Of a DNA stretch of 18,031 nucleotides, positions 1 through 7,643 are shown piece after piece. Position numbers and translations under genes: made by a program. The stretch spans positions 1 through 18,031 of the forward strand of contig JAGKWZ010000097.1 of the NCBI GenBank assembly GCA_021151605.1, written 5' to 3'. Below the pieces are notes generated by a model that saw nothing but the letters and a program-made list of their open reading frames with translations, had not been told where the DNA came from and did not search any database. Position 1 is the stretch's first letter. Each line of letters begins with the position of its first letter. Origin of the DNA: Verrucomicrobiaceae bacterium (GTDB lineage: Bacteria > Verrucomicrobiota > Verrucomicrobiia > Verrucomicrobiales > Verrucomicrobiaceae).

Positions 1-206
1 GTGCCATATTTGAGCTGGCTGCCGACAGCACTGCGTGCGCCATAGATGATGTGATCGGACTCGCTGTGGGTGTAAGCGGTGGTGCGCACGCCGGTGATGC
101 GAGTGCCTTTGCGGCTGATAACTCTGCGCCCTGAAGATGAACTGGAGCAGGACGCCATAGAAAGGACGGCTAGGCCACAAAGAATGTGAAGGAAGAGACG
201 GGGCAT
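1..206 (-). CDS. Lipoprotein with probable 3D domain, 3' part outside window
   Basis: This reading frame starts with ATG at 206-204 and runs off the left edge of the window, so only about 68 residues are visible. The N-terminus (MPRLFLHILCGLAVLSMASC) is a lipoprotein signal peptide: a basic start, a hydrophobic stretch, and a lipobox-like MASC with the lipidated Cys at residue 20. A serine-rich linker follows. The last visible part, with VRTTAYTHSESDHIIYGAR, resembles the start of 3D (Asp-Asp-Asp) domains, a double-psi barrel fold found in MltA- and RlpA-like cell-wall proteins. A role at the cell envelope is inferred from that resemblance and the lipid anchor. The catalytic aspartates lie beyond the edge, so the domain call is tentative. 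It is divergent from manA with 157 bp between them. Confidence 0.6.
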   Translation of the reverse strand, partial: MPRLFLHILCGLAVLSMASCSSSSSGRRVISRKGTRITGVRTTAYTHSESDHIIYGARSAVGSQLKYG

Positions 207-232
207 TGTTCGGCAAAGCTAATAATTAACAA

Positions 233-245
233 TGTCTCAGAGACA
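233..245. promoter_or_regulatory. Short perfect palindrome in a divergent intergenic region
   Basis: TGTCTCAGAGACA is an inverted repeat with 6-bp perfect arms around one central base. It lies 27 bp upstream of the lipoprotein start, next to the AT-rich stretch AATAATTAAC, in the 157-bp gap between that gene and manA. Size and position suit an operator bound by a dimeric regulator, but one copy only is seen and no regulator gene is nearby. Nothing else recognisable was found in 207-363. Confidence 0.2.
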
Positions 246-363
246 CTTCATTTTGGGCGTGGCTGGGTCGATTGCAATCTTTGATTTCGGACTGAGCCCG
301 CTGATGGATTTGTGTTCATCTTGGATCTTGCGAGCAGGTGCCTTCAGCCTTTGATTTGTAGGC

Positions 364-1335
364 ATGTTCCACTCTTTGATTTCCTTTGCCCCCCTTTATC
401 AAACTCGTGTCTGGGGTGGTCGGCGGCTGGAATCGCTTTTCGGGCGTTCGCTACCGGAGGCCGAAGTGCCCTATGGGGAGTCCTGGGAAATAAGTGATCG
501 AGAGCATGAGCAAAGCATCGCCACATTGTCAGATGGCACCCACATCAGTCTGCACGAACTTTGGACTCAGCATCGGGAGGCGGTTTTCGGTGCAGCGCTG
601 GTTCAGGAATCTTCGTCGCGGTATCCCCTACTGATGAAGATTCTGGATGCCTGTGATGATCTCTCCATCCAGGTGCATCCGCCCGCAGATGTCGCGCCGG
701 AGCTGGGGGGTGATCCGAAGACGGAGATGTGGCTCGTCGTCCATGCCGAACCTGGAGCCCGAATCTACGCAGGGATTCGAGAAGGTGTGACTAGAGAAGC
801 TTTTGAGCAGTTGATCGCCGATGGAACTGTGTCCGAAGGAGTTCAAGTCCTGGAACCGAAAGCTGGTGACTGTCTTTTCATCCCGAGTGGACTCGTTCAT
901 GCCATCGGAGCTGGACTGGTGATCTATGAAGTGCAGCAAAACAGTGACACCACCTACCGCGTCTTTGACTGGAATCGCGTGGGGCTCGATGGCCAACCGC
1001 GCGCGCTGCATGTGCAGGAGTCTCTCCGAAGCATCGACTTCGCAAGCCCGCCTCCCGCCTTTCAGCAGACTGATGCCCAGGGTCGGCTGGTAAGCTGCGA
1101 GTATTTTGAGATTCGAGAGGGCAGATCGGAGGCAGGTGCAGAAACCACCCTGGGACATCAAGGGGAGCATCTCTGCATCGCCATCATCTCAGGCAGTCTA
1201 AGCGCTGGAAGCAGGAGTTTCGGGGCGGGTGACTTTGCCCTTGTGCCCGCCTGCCTCAGTGCGACGGAGCGCGAAATTCAGACTTCGGTGGCAGCCCATT
1301 GGCTGGAAATCAGGATCCCAGAGAGTCGCGGCTGA
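364..1335 (+). CDS. manA: Mannose-6-phosphate isomerase, class I
   Basis: This cytoplasmic zinc enzyme interconverts mannose 6-phosphate and fructose 6-phosphate, linking glycolysis to GDP-mannose and surface polysaccharide synthesis. The 323-residue length fits the short Bacillus-type class I enzymes (cupin fold), not the ~390-residue enterobacterial form. The N-terminus has the family signature LYQTRVWGGRRL. Zinc ligands are visible as Q103 and H105 in SIQVHPP, E121 in GDPKTEMW, and H179 in IPSGLVHAIGAG. R199 in the DTTYRVFDWNR segment is the likely catalytic arginine. The C-terminal 100 residues form the usual small beta domain. The start is supported by the family N-terminus, although no clear Shine-Dalgarno sequence precedes it. 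It stands alone, with a 9-bp gap to the convergent gene downstream. Confidence 0.93.
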   Translation: MFHSLISFAPLYQTRVWGGRRLESLFGRSLPEAEVPYGESWEISDREHEQSIATLSDGTHISLHELWTQHREAVFGAALVQESSSRYPLLMKILDACDDLSIQVHPPADVAPELGGDPKTEMWLVVHAEPGARIYAGIREGVTREAFEQLIADGTVSEGVQVLEPKAGDCLFIPSGLVHAIGAGLVIYEVQQNSDTTYRVFDWNRVGLDGQPRALHVQESLRSIDFASPPPAFQQTDAQGRLVSCEYFEIREGRSEAGAETTLGHQGEHLCIAIISGSLSAGSRSFGAGDFALVPACLSATEREIQTSVAAHWLEIRIPESRG

Positions 1336-1344
1336 GATCCGGCC

Positions 1345-2106
1345 CTAATTGCGGTCCGGCTTGACCTCGAGAGACGCTGGGATGCTGTCCCAGGTCTTTC
1401 CGCGCAAGGTAGTGATGGGTGAAGCCCACTCATGAACGACTTTTCCGTCGGCGTCTTTGATGCGCAGCATCAACCCGCGCAAGGCGTCTGCGTGGCGATC
1501 ATCTCTAGTGCTGGAGTAACGATAGTCCACAACATCGATCTGAACCTCCTTCGTTGTAAAATTGCCGACGCCGTTATAGCGAAGTGGTCCAGTGACGGAT
1601 GCATCTCCGGAGTGGAAACCTTCTCCACGGATGTCACTACTGACAATGGTGCCGTCCGCTTCATCCTTCACAAAGATGCGATACTCCACCTTCAGATTCT
1701 GCACCGGGTTTCTCGCAGTGTTGCGGATTTCCACCTTATAGGCCCAAAGTTCATTTTTGACCGTTTTATAACCCATGTTCTTACGGTTGCCAGAAAGCTT
1801 CTCCGCCACCGCCTTGATGTCAAAACGGTAGGCAACAGTGGCTGGAGTGCGCTTCAGCCACTCTGCGATGTAGGTTTGATCTTCGACACTGAACTGGTTG
1901 GCTGTTTTCTGGAATGGCGTGCCATTCTGCATATTCAAGGTGAGCAGCCCCTGGCCATCGTGAGACACGAGTTCGGCCATCACCTTTCTACCCTGAGGAT
2001 CTTTGAACTGCCTTAACTCCGCCTTCAATACCCCGATGGAGAGGCCGAGAACCCAAGTTAAGGCCTTCATCAACGTGCTTATGCGTAATGGGGTGGGAGT
2101 CTTCAT
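1345..2106 (-). CDS. Secreted SHD1-like domain protein
   Basis: I chose the ATG at 2106-2104 (253 residues), because the frame can extend to 2184 only by overlapping the divergent gene, and the peptide there (MEKFLLFRKCGAWYK) does not look like a signal sequence. From 2106 the product has a signal peptide (hydrophobic core ALTWVLGLSIGVL, likely cut after LKA near residue 29). Residues about 30-85 carry the pattern RQFKDPQGRKVMAEL followed by a final FSVEDQTYIAEWL, as in the SLA1-homology-like (SHD1) small beta domains common in secreted proteins of Planctomycetes and Verrucomicrobia. The rest is beta-rich, with alternating segments such as LWAYKVEIRN and VEYRIFVKDE, and no catalytic motif that I recognise. 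Function is unknown; an envelope or extracellular role is inferred from export alone. A second possible start lies at 2070. Confidence 0.75.
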   Translation of the reverse strand: MKTPTPLRISTLMKALTWVLGLSIGVLKAELRQFKDPQGRKVMAELVSHDGQGLLTLNMQNGTPFQKTANQFSVEDQTYIAEWLKRTPATVAYRFDIKAVAEKLSGNRKNMGYKTVKNELWAYKVEIRNTARNPVQNLKVEYRIFVKDEADGTIVSSDIRGEGFHSGDASVTGPLRYNGVGNFTTKEVQIDVVDYRYSSTRDDRHADALRGLMLRIKDADGKVVHEWASPITTLRGKTWDSIPASLEVKPDRN

Positions 2107-2118
2107 ATTTAGATCCGT

Positions 2119-2147
2119 TTGCTGCCAAAGATTAGTAGGTTTATACC
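2119..2147 (+). promoter_or_regulatory. Possible sigma-70-type promoter of the Spx-like gene
   Basis: TTGCTG at 2119-2124 and TATACC at 2142-2147 are separated by 17 bp, ahead of the ATG at 2183. The match is modest (3 of 6 and 4 of 6 positions), so this is only a candidate. It lies in the 76-bp gap between the two divergent genes. Confidence 0.25.
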
Positions 2148-2182
2148 AAGCTCCACACTTCCGAAACAAGAGAAATTTCTCC

Positions 2183-2539
2183 ATGAAGCTCTACACCTAT
2201 CATGCCTGCTCTACCTGCCGTTCAGCGGTGAAGTGGTTGCGTGGCAATGGCATCACCTTTGAAGAGGTTCCCATCCGGGAGACACCTCCCAACCTCGCCG
2301 AACTCCGTGCCATGCTGGCCGCCCACGGTGGCCAGTTCCGACCACTTTTTAACACCTCCGGCCAGGACTATCGCGCCCTTGGCCTCAAAGATAAATTGCC
2401 TGCCATGAGCGTGGAAGAGGCACTCGCCCTGCTGGCCAGTCATGGAAATCTCGTGAAGCGCCCCTTCGCCATCGACATGAAGGCGGGCGTTTTCCTCACT
2501 GGATTCCAGGAGGAAGCATGGGCGGCTGCTCTGCAATAA
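2183..2539 (+). CDS. Spx/MgsR-like ArsC-family protein
   Basis: This is a 118-residue thioredoxin-fold protein of the ArsC/Spx/YffB family. The start is placed at 2183 because the family begins with MKLYTYHACSTC; the open frame upstream to 2003 is the antisense of the neighbouring gene. The redox motif CSTC is at residues 9-12, a CxxC arrangement seen in Spx/MgsR-type members, whereas classical glutaredoxin-linked arsenate reductases have a single active Cys. Further family signatures are FEEVPIRETPP (about 31-41), LFNTSGQDYR near the middle, and VKRPFAID near the C-terminus. Members may reduce arsenate or act as RNA-polymerase-binding stress regulators; the sequence alone does not decide. 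A weak AAGAGA lies upstream of the ATG. Its 3' end overlaps the convergent gene by 44 bp. Confidence 0.85.
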   Translation: MKLYTYHACSTCRSAVKWLRGNGITFEEVPIRETPPNLAELRAMLAAHGGQFRPLFNTSGQDYRALGLKDKLPAMSVEEALALLASHGNLVKRPFAIDMKAGVFLTGFQEEAWAAALQ

Positions 2540-3416
2540 GCACGGCGGCAGAGTACAGTTTTGAGCGCAAAACGGCCGCCTTTTCCGCTAGGAGGCGCTG
2601 CTCCATTTCATACTGCTCACGCCCCTCGACTGTCTCGATACACACTGGCTCATAGCCCAGATGGCTCAGGTCATAAGGGCTGGCCCGCATGTCGAGATCG
2701 CGTCCTTCACAGGCGAGGGCGAAGCAGTCTCCAACGAGGTCACTGCCGACCCAGGGCCATAGCTTTGAAGACCATTTGTAGAGGTCCATGTTTGCGTGGA
2801 GACATGCCCCCTGCTCCATTTCCTCGCGGGTTTCCAACATCGGCTGGAGGAGATTCAGAGGCTTGGCCTCAGGCGCGAAGAAGCGGAAGGCATCGTAGTG
2901 GGAGCAGCAGAGAACCTGAGACTCCACGAAGCGCGCCATGGTTTCCGGCGAAAGGCGCAGTTCATAGCCCTGGTGACGGACTTGTTCGCGTGGCTGGCGG
3001 TAAACCATCGCCCACTCGTGCAGCCCGTAGCAGCGAAAGCGCGGCGCACGCTGAGAGATGGCCGTGCATAGTGAAGCCACCCATTGGGCGAGTCCGCGCG
3101 CGCCTCCAGACATTGCCGATACATCAAGCTTGCATGAGTTTTCACTCCGCTGCATAGGCGTGGCAGCAAGCCAGGGCATCTCGATCAAATCCTGCTCCTC
3201 GATTTCAATCCAAGTGCCAAGCGGCGGCAGCCAGCGCTTCAGCTTCGCCGGAGAAAAGTTGTAGTAGGTGAAGAGGAAATCGTGCACGGGATGCCTCACT
3301 CCTCGGCTACGCCTTTTCACAAAGGCATCCGCCATCTCCGCCACGCGATTGAGATGCGCCTCCTGACGCGCATGCCAGTCGTGGCGGGTCAGTTGAGAAT
3401 GTGCCAGCGACTCCAT
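2496..3416 (-). CDS. Conserved protein of the '3-methyladenine DNA glycosylase'-labelled family
   Basis: The 306-residue product has no signal peptide and appears cytoplasmic. I recognise a conserved family found in actinobacteria and some Verrucomicrobia by HPVHDFLFTYY (about 42-52), RCYGLHEWAMVYR, SHYDAFRFFAP, GACLHANMDLYKW, and DMRASPYDLSHLGYEP with IETVEGREQY near the C-terminus. Database entries often label it 3-methyladenine DNA glycosylase, but I cannot see the helix-hairpin-helix plus catalytic Asp of AlkA, nor the Tag or MPG (AAG) motifs, so the label should be treated as unproven. The many invariant His, Asp and Tyr residues suggest an enzyme. It is the last gene of a four-gene minus-strand run, starting 6 bp after the stop of the preceding gene, so co-transcription is likely. 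Its last 14 codons lie antisense to the Spx-like gene. Confidence 0.75.
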   Translation of the reverse strand: MESLAHSQLTRHDWHARQEAHLNRVAEMADAFVKRRSRGVRHPVHDFLFTYYNFSPAKLKRWLPPLGTWIEIEEQDLIEMPWLAATPMQRSENSCKLDVSAMSGGARGLAQWVASLCTAISQRAPRFRCYGLHEWAMVYRQPREQVRHQGYELRLSPETMARFVESQVLCCSHYDAFRFFAPEAKPLNLLQPMLETREEMEQGACLHANMDLYKWSSKLWPWVGSDLVGDCFALACEGRDLDMRASPYDLSHLGYEPVCIETVEGREQYEMEQRLLAEKAAVLRSKLYSAAVLIAEQPPMLPPGIQ

Positions 3417-3422
3417 CTCGGC

Positions 3423-4895
3423 TTAGTTTTTTAGCACGCCAAGCCTCGGGTCATCTAGGTCCAGGCAATACATGAGCTGATTGTAATCGTAGCGTGGTGT
3501 GGGAACGGGATTGCCACTGAAGGTCTCCGAGTAAGTGCCTTCAAAATAGATGATCCGCCCCTGCTGTTGATCAAAAAAGGCGTGGTGCCGTGGATTGTAA
3601 AAGGAGTAGCGCGGGTGGCTCGCCACCTTAACCGCCTTCGTCCAAGGGCCGGAAGGCGTCGGAGCCTCCGCATACCAGACTTCTCCGAGATTGGATTCCG
3701 ACGCCTGCTGCTGATTTCCGATCATGATCCAGGCCTTGCGGTGTGGGTTCCAGTTCACGCTTGATCGGTGAATCTCCACCGGCTTGCCCGTGACAGCGTC
3801 CTTTAACTGGAGGAGCGAGCGGCTGGGCGGCATCTTTTGGTCAGAAAGCATTTTAGCTTCACTCTTCTGGGTCACTGGGGGGAGCTTCTTTTGCCAAAGA
3901 TAATCCTGCTCTGCTGCGGACCAGGCCAGCGCTTCGTAGCTTCCAGGATTGGTGGCGTCATTGTAGCTGGCTGGCACGCGTGTGACGGCGAAGCTATTGC
4001 TGAAGTAATAGAAATCTCCGTCTTCGTTCTTTACGCGCACCGCGTTACCCTCGGGATGCTGCCATTCGAATTCATCCCCAAGCAGCACGATCGAGGTGAA
4101 CACGCCCTGAGTCTCATCAAATTCACAGATGCCATGCTCGAGACGCTTGGTTAGATCTTTGAACCGTCCATAGTGCCCGATGAGGTGCTCTTTTCCCTCC
4201 GCATCAGGCACGACCATCAGACCGAAGATCCAAACTGCGCCGGGTTCCTTCGTCGGCATCATCCGCCGAAGTTGGGAGTCGTCATCGGTCAAAAATTCGA
4301 AATGAATCCCCTCCTGAGGGGACAGCCCGCCCTTCTCCGGCAGGTCCGACCACGCACAGGTGGAGTGGAAGTTGCCGAGCGGATAGTTCGGTTTGTTGGT
4401 GTCTCCCCACAGCCAAAAAAGCCGCCCCTTCCATGGCAGCGCCTGGACACTGTCCTGTCCGGTGGTGAAGTTAAAATTGGCCCTCGGAAGTGGAGCTTCT
4501 TTGCCAAGCAATTCGGAGTCGCGGTAGATGCCCTGGCCCGTGATGCGGTAGAGACGTTCGGCGATGTTCATACGCATCACTTTAATCTCTGCCTTATCTC
4601 CGAGTTTGGGTGTCAGACGCAGACCTGAATAGCCAAAACCATCCTTTCCCACAGCATAGCCTGGCGCGCTGACATGAAAGAAAACCTCGCGATCCATCAG
4701 TCCGGGCTCATGGAAAGCCACCCAGCCTGCACTGTCTGATGTGTGGCTCACGTGATTAACCGTCGTCAGTGTGACTAGCGGCACACCACGCCCAGTGGAT
4801 TCATCGATGATTTGAATGGCAAACCAGTCGCCCACTCCAGCATGCAGAGGAAGAAGGCAAATCAGGTTCAGAATACAGATGCGCAGGAAAAGCAT
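3423..4895 (-). CDS. Secreted propeller-like protein with N-terminal carboxypeptidase-regulatory-like domain
   Basis: A 490-residue exported protein. Residues 1-19 are a signal peptide (MLFLRICILNLICLLPLHA). Residues about 24-110 look like a carboxypeptidase-regulatory/transthyretin-like beta-sandwich: IDESTGRGVPLVTL, then SDSAGWVAFHEPG and FFHVSAPGY. From about 140 to the end comes a repeat-rich beta domain with GRLFWLWGDTNKPNYP, DGDFYYFSNSF, GEVWYAEAPTPSGPW and GRIIYFEGTYSETF, in the style of five-bladed propellers of the DUF4185/glycosidase-like type. That suggests carbohydrate binding or cleavage, but I see no confirmed catalytic pair. The C-terminus carries RYDYNQLMYCLDLDDPRL. It lies 62 bp downstream of the 260-residue gene and 6 bp before the next one, so it is probably in the same operon. 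Function is not assigned. Confidence 0.75.
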   Translation of the reverse strand: MLFLRICILNLICLLPLHAGVGDWFAIQIIDESTGRGVPLVTLTTVNHVSHTSDSAGWVAFHEPGLMDREVFFHVSAPGYAVGKDGFGYSGLRLTPKLGDKAEIKVMRMNIAERLYRITGQGIYRDSELLGKEAPLPRANFNFTTGQDSVQALPWKGRLFWLWGDTNKPNYPLGNFHSTCAWSDLPEKGGLSPQEGIHFEFLTDDDSQLRRMMPTKEPGAVWIFGLMVVPDAEGKEHLIGHYGRFKDLTKRLEHGICEFDETQGVFTSIVLLGDEFEWQHPEGNAVRVKNEDGDFYYFSNSFAVTRVPASYNDATNPGSYEALAWSAAEQDYLWQKKLPPVTQKSEAKMLSDQKMPPSRSLLQLKDAVTGKPVEIHRSSVNWNPHRKAWIMIGNQQQASESNLGEVWYAEAPTPSGPWTKAVKVASHPRYSFYNPRHHAFFDQQQGRIIYFEGTYSETFSGNPVPTPRYDYNQLMYCLDLDDPRLGVLKN

Positions 4896-4957
4896 GGCAC
4901 GCCTCTAACACCAGAGGCTTCCGAGCAAAAGACCGAAATACTCCATGGAGACTGAGG

Positions 4958-5740
4958 TCACTCCTTTGCCGGGGCGATGACCAGATGACGGACGAGCAAT
5001 CCCGGCATTTCTGGACTCGATGCTGTGAGTTTGAGCACGACACCACTGATGTCCTTCTCCAAATTCACCTGACCGATCCTCAGAAGCCGGTATGTCTGAG
5101 CATCCTTCGTGGCCTGAGTAGTCGAGATGGTCGTTTCGACAATCTGACCCGCAAACTCGACGCGGATGGGAACAGCCTCATCTGGAGCAAGGTTAGCAAA
5201 ATGAAGCACAAAATCATAACGGCCTGCCGAAAGATGGCCAATCCGCCAGTTCATCTGACCGATTCTCGCAGCGACAGGACTGGCACTTCCAGTGGGCTGA
5301 GGAAGAATACTCTGGGCGAAAGACGGGGTGAGGGTGATTGAAACCTTACGCGCCTGCACGTCCGCATGCATCTCTCGCGCAGCAACGACTACTCCACTGC
5401 TGGGATTCAATTCTCGCGCTGCAGCAGCAAGATCTACCAGACCTCCGGCACTAATCAGATCCTGCACTCTTTTGATCTCCGCCTGCAGGGCCGCGGCATC
5501 ATTGGAACCGGGAACACTTTGCTGAAGTTCCCTGAGGTAATCGCCAAGCAGAGGAATGTGACGTGCACGCAACTGCTGCTCATAGATACTCTCCAATTGC
5601 CTCAAGCGAGAGTCGGGGCCACTGGCCTCCACAGCTGGAGACTGGACTATTAAACTAGGTGCTTCTTCCGGCATCTGTGCCTGCAGATGGACGGCTGCTG
5701 GCAGTGCCGGAATTAGAAAAGCTAGATGGAGATTTCTCAT
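4958..5740 (-). CDS. Secreted coiled-coil / beta-sandwich protein, short paralogue of its upstream neighbour
   Basis: The 260-residue product has a signal peptide (hydrophobic LAFLIPALPAAVHLQA, cleavage near residue 22), a helical, heptad-rich segment at about 44-112 (LRELQQ, LQAEIKRVQDL), and a beta-sandwich at about 140-260. The C-terminal part aligns with the middle of the preceding gene product: LRIGQVNLEKDISGVVLKL and LLVRHLVIAPA here, against LRIGPLNFIRNSVTLRI and IFMRNLRLSPA there. Both also have an 'L..L......EA..Q...D/R.L' helical stretch before the sandwich. The ATG overlaps the upstream stop by 4 bp (ATGA), typical of translational coupling. No enzymatic motif is visible; binding or scaffolding in the periplasm is inferred. 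Confidence 0.75.
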   Translation of the reverse strand: MRNLHLAFLIPALPAAVHLQAQMPEEAPSLIVQSPAVEASGPDSRLRQLESIYEQQLRARHIPLLGDYLRELQQSVPGSNDAAALQAEIKRVQDLISAGGLVDLAAAARELNPSSGVVVAAREMHADVQARKVSITLTPSFAQSILPQPTGSASPVAARIGQMNWRIGHLSAGRYDFVLHFANLAPDEAVPIRVEFAGQIVETTISTTQATKDAQTYRLLRIGQVNLEKDISGVVLKLTASSPEMPGLLVRHLVIAPAKE

Positions 5741-7218
5741 GGTTTGCTCTCTCTGCTGAGCGCCCAGGCCCCATGCTTCAGACGTCTGGCCAGGTCCTCG
5801 CTTTGCTGCAAGCTATCAAGCAAGCCACGCTCCGTCATTCCCGCTCCCGGGGATTTACGCCGAGTTTCAACCATCGCGAATCCCTGCTCGACAAGCACAT
5901 TTTGATAAAGCCCAGTCTCAGACAGGAAGACGAGGGCTGGCTGCTTGCCATCCTTACTTTTATTCGGGCGGAGGAGAACCCGCAGAGGCTTATCCGCCAG
6001 ATAGCCAAGAGTGAATTCGCGCGCTGTGCGGGCCAGCGGAACGGCGTCTTCCTCATCCAGATGGAAATATTTGGCAAAGGTTCGTGCATCGTCGCTTCGG
6101 GCTTCCAAAGGTGAACAGCGAACCCAAAGAAGACGAATGGGAATCTGCCTTCCCTCATGCTCGACGATGAACTGATCGCCGCTGCTTGTACTGTCGGTCG
6201 TCACGAGTTTGGCACCTTCAATATCGGAAAAACCAGCTACACCTCCGAGTTGTCGCAAAAGGCGCTTCAGAGCATCATCTTGATGATTTGGCTTCTTGAG
6301 ATCGTTCAATCGTTCAGTCTCGGCCAAAACTTGATCTATCAAATCTGGATTCTTGGCCAGGACCGCAAGAGCTTCGGAGTGCGCCTTGATAACGGGCTGC
6401 TGCACCTGGGCAAGTTCGCGATGAAGTGCATCTCTGGCTAACGCGAGGAGATCCCCCTCAGGCACCGGAGCGGCGCTTTTCAAGCCATCGCTAGCGGGTG
6501 ACAGACGCAAGTTGCGCATGAAGATGACATTCCCAGGATAACTCGTCGTTGGCACAATCCGGAGCGTGACGCTGTTGCGAATGAAGTTCAGAGGTCCTAT
6601 GCGCAGTGGAACAAAGGATTCGTCATTAGAACCACGAGCGATCTCGAAATTCCGCCGGTTCTCCTGCGCTCCGGGCAACAGAGAAACTTCGTAAAAATCA
6701 AAGGAGGCCTTGTCCTGTGGCATGAATCTCTCGGGAAGTGCGCCGCCAACAGAAGTGGGCAATCCGGTGATGGTAGCCTCCAACTCGAGGTAATAAATGC
6801 CTGGTGCCACCTTTACATTACTCCACTCGGCCATGCTGCTGGATCCACGCCAGCCGGTAAGAACCTCGCCCCTGGCCTCAGCACTACCGCTGAGCCGAGC
6901 ACGAGATGGCGAAAGGGGGATGTTGGAGGTATTGCTGGCGCTTGCCTGACCGTAGATGGCTTTCAGTTCATCCCGCCGCATCTGCACGAGCCGGGCCTCC
7001 TCATAATCGGCACCGGCGGCCAGTTCTGATTCAAGCTTAGCAAGCGCACGATCATACTGTTCACTAAGAGTCTGTGACTCGCTGAGCACTCGTTTGAGGA
7101 AATCCGCTCGGGATGCATTGATGCCCTGTGCCTGTCCCGCCAAACGTCCCGCTAGGATCAAGTGGAGGCAAATCAAGATGAGTTGGCGGGGGGACATGGT
7201 CGGGTGAGAAGGTGGCAT
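5737..7218 (-). CDS. Secreted protein with coiled coil, beta-sandwich and SNase-like C-terminal domain
   Basis: A 493-residue exported protein. The signal peptide core is LILICLHLILAG; the start could be 7218 or the internal ATG at 7197 (residue 8), which gives a more typical signal. A helical region (about 36-92) precedes a beta-sandwich (about 115-242) shared with the downstream paralogue; a second helical region (about 255-325) leads to a staphylococcal-nuclease-like domain (about 346-488). The SNase fold is suggested by GDQFIVEHEGRQIPIRLLWV, ALVFLSETGLYQNVLVEQGF and SEDLARRLKHGAWAL. Of the catalytic set, the Arg35 position is kept (R362) and a Glu follows (E372), but the calcium-ligand Asp40 position holds R367, and Arg87 in the 'YGR' segment is replaced by Lys (K425). 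Loss of nuclease activity is therefore likely. It is first of the four-gene run and divergent from the Dabb gene. Confidence 0.75.
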   Translation of the reverse strand: MPPSHPTMSPRQLILICLHLILAGRLAGQAQGINASRADFLKRVLSESQTLSEQYDRALAKLESELAAGADYEEARLVQMRRDELKAIYGQASASNTSNIPLSPSRARLSGSAEARGEVLTGWRGSSSMAEWSNVKVAPGIYYLELEATITGLPTSVGGALPERFMPQDKASFDFYEVSLLPGAQENRRNFEIARGSNDESFVPLRIGPLNFIRNSVTLRIVPTTSYPGNVIFMRNLRLSPASDGLKSAAPVPEGDLLALARDALHRELAQVQQPVIKAHSEALAVLAKNPDLIDQVLAETERLNDLKKPNHQDDALKRLLRQLGGVAGFSDIEGAKLVTTDSTSSGDQFIVEHEGRQIPIRLLWVRCSPLEARSDDARTFAKYFHLDEEDAVPLARTAREFTLGYLADKPLRVLLRPNKSKDGKQPALVFLSETGLYQNVLVEQGFAMVETRRKSPGAGMTERGLLDSLQQSEDLARRLKHGAWALSRESKP

Positions 7219-7324
7219 TAAATCGCGTCAGTTGCGAGATGCAAAAACATCAAGATTGCCCGCCTTGAAAGCCAGATGAGTTCTCATTTGCCAGGCTCAC
7301 GAAAGCCGCCATCGTCTCGAATCC

Positions 7325-7633
7325 ATGATCCACAACGTCTACTTCTGGCTAAAAACTGACCTCAATGCGGAACAACGCGCCACCTTCGAAAGCGAGCTTC
7401 GTCTCCTGCCGAAAATCACTTACCTTGCCAGTGGTGCGGTGGGCAAACCTGCGAAAACCGAGCCCCGTCCTGTGACGGATCACAGCTTCGATTATAGTCT
7501 ATCTCTCCGATTCAAGAACATGGCAGACCACGAGTTCTACCAAGCGGGCTGCCCAGATCACCAGCGCTTCGTGGATACCTGCAAACCCTTCTTTGCCAAG
7601 GTGATCGTGTACGACTCCGAAGAGCTGGCGTAG
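7325..7633 (+). CDS. Dabb (stress-responsive alpha/beta-barrel) domain protein
   Basis: A 102-residue cytoplasmic protein of the dimeric alpha/beta-barrel (Dabb, ferredoxin-like) family. Family features are the opening MIHNVYFWLK with a conserved His at residue 3, the middle segment HSFDYSLSLRFKNMADHEFYQ, and the end PDHQRFVDTCKPFFAKVIVYDS. Members include plant stress-induced proteins, the polyketide cyclase olivetolic acid cyclase and uncharacterised bacterial proteins, so the substrate cannot be inferred. It starts 106 bp from the divergent SNase-like gene, a gap where I see no clear promoter, and its stop is 10 bp from the end of the convergent dehydrogenase-like gene. Confidence 0.85.
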   Translation: MIHNVYFWLKTDLNAEQRATFESELRLLPKITYLASGAVGKPAKTEPRPVTDHSFDYSLSLRFKNMADHEFYQAGCPDHQRFVDTCKPFFAKVIVYDSEELA

Positions 7634-7643
7634 GACGGTTCGT

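Noticed and set aside
1432..2016. 194-codon plus-strand frame opposite the SHD1-like gene
   Set aside because: The minus-strand reading has a signal peptide and an SHD1-like domain; the plus-strand one has neither.
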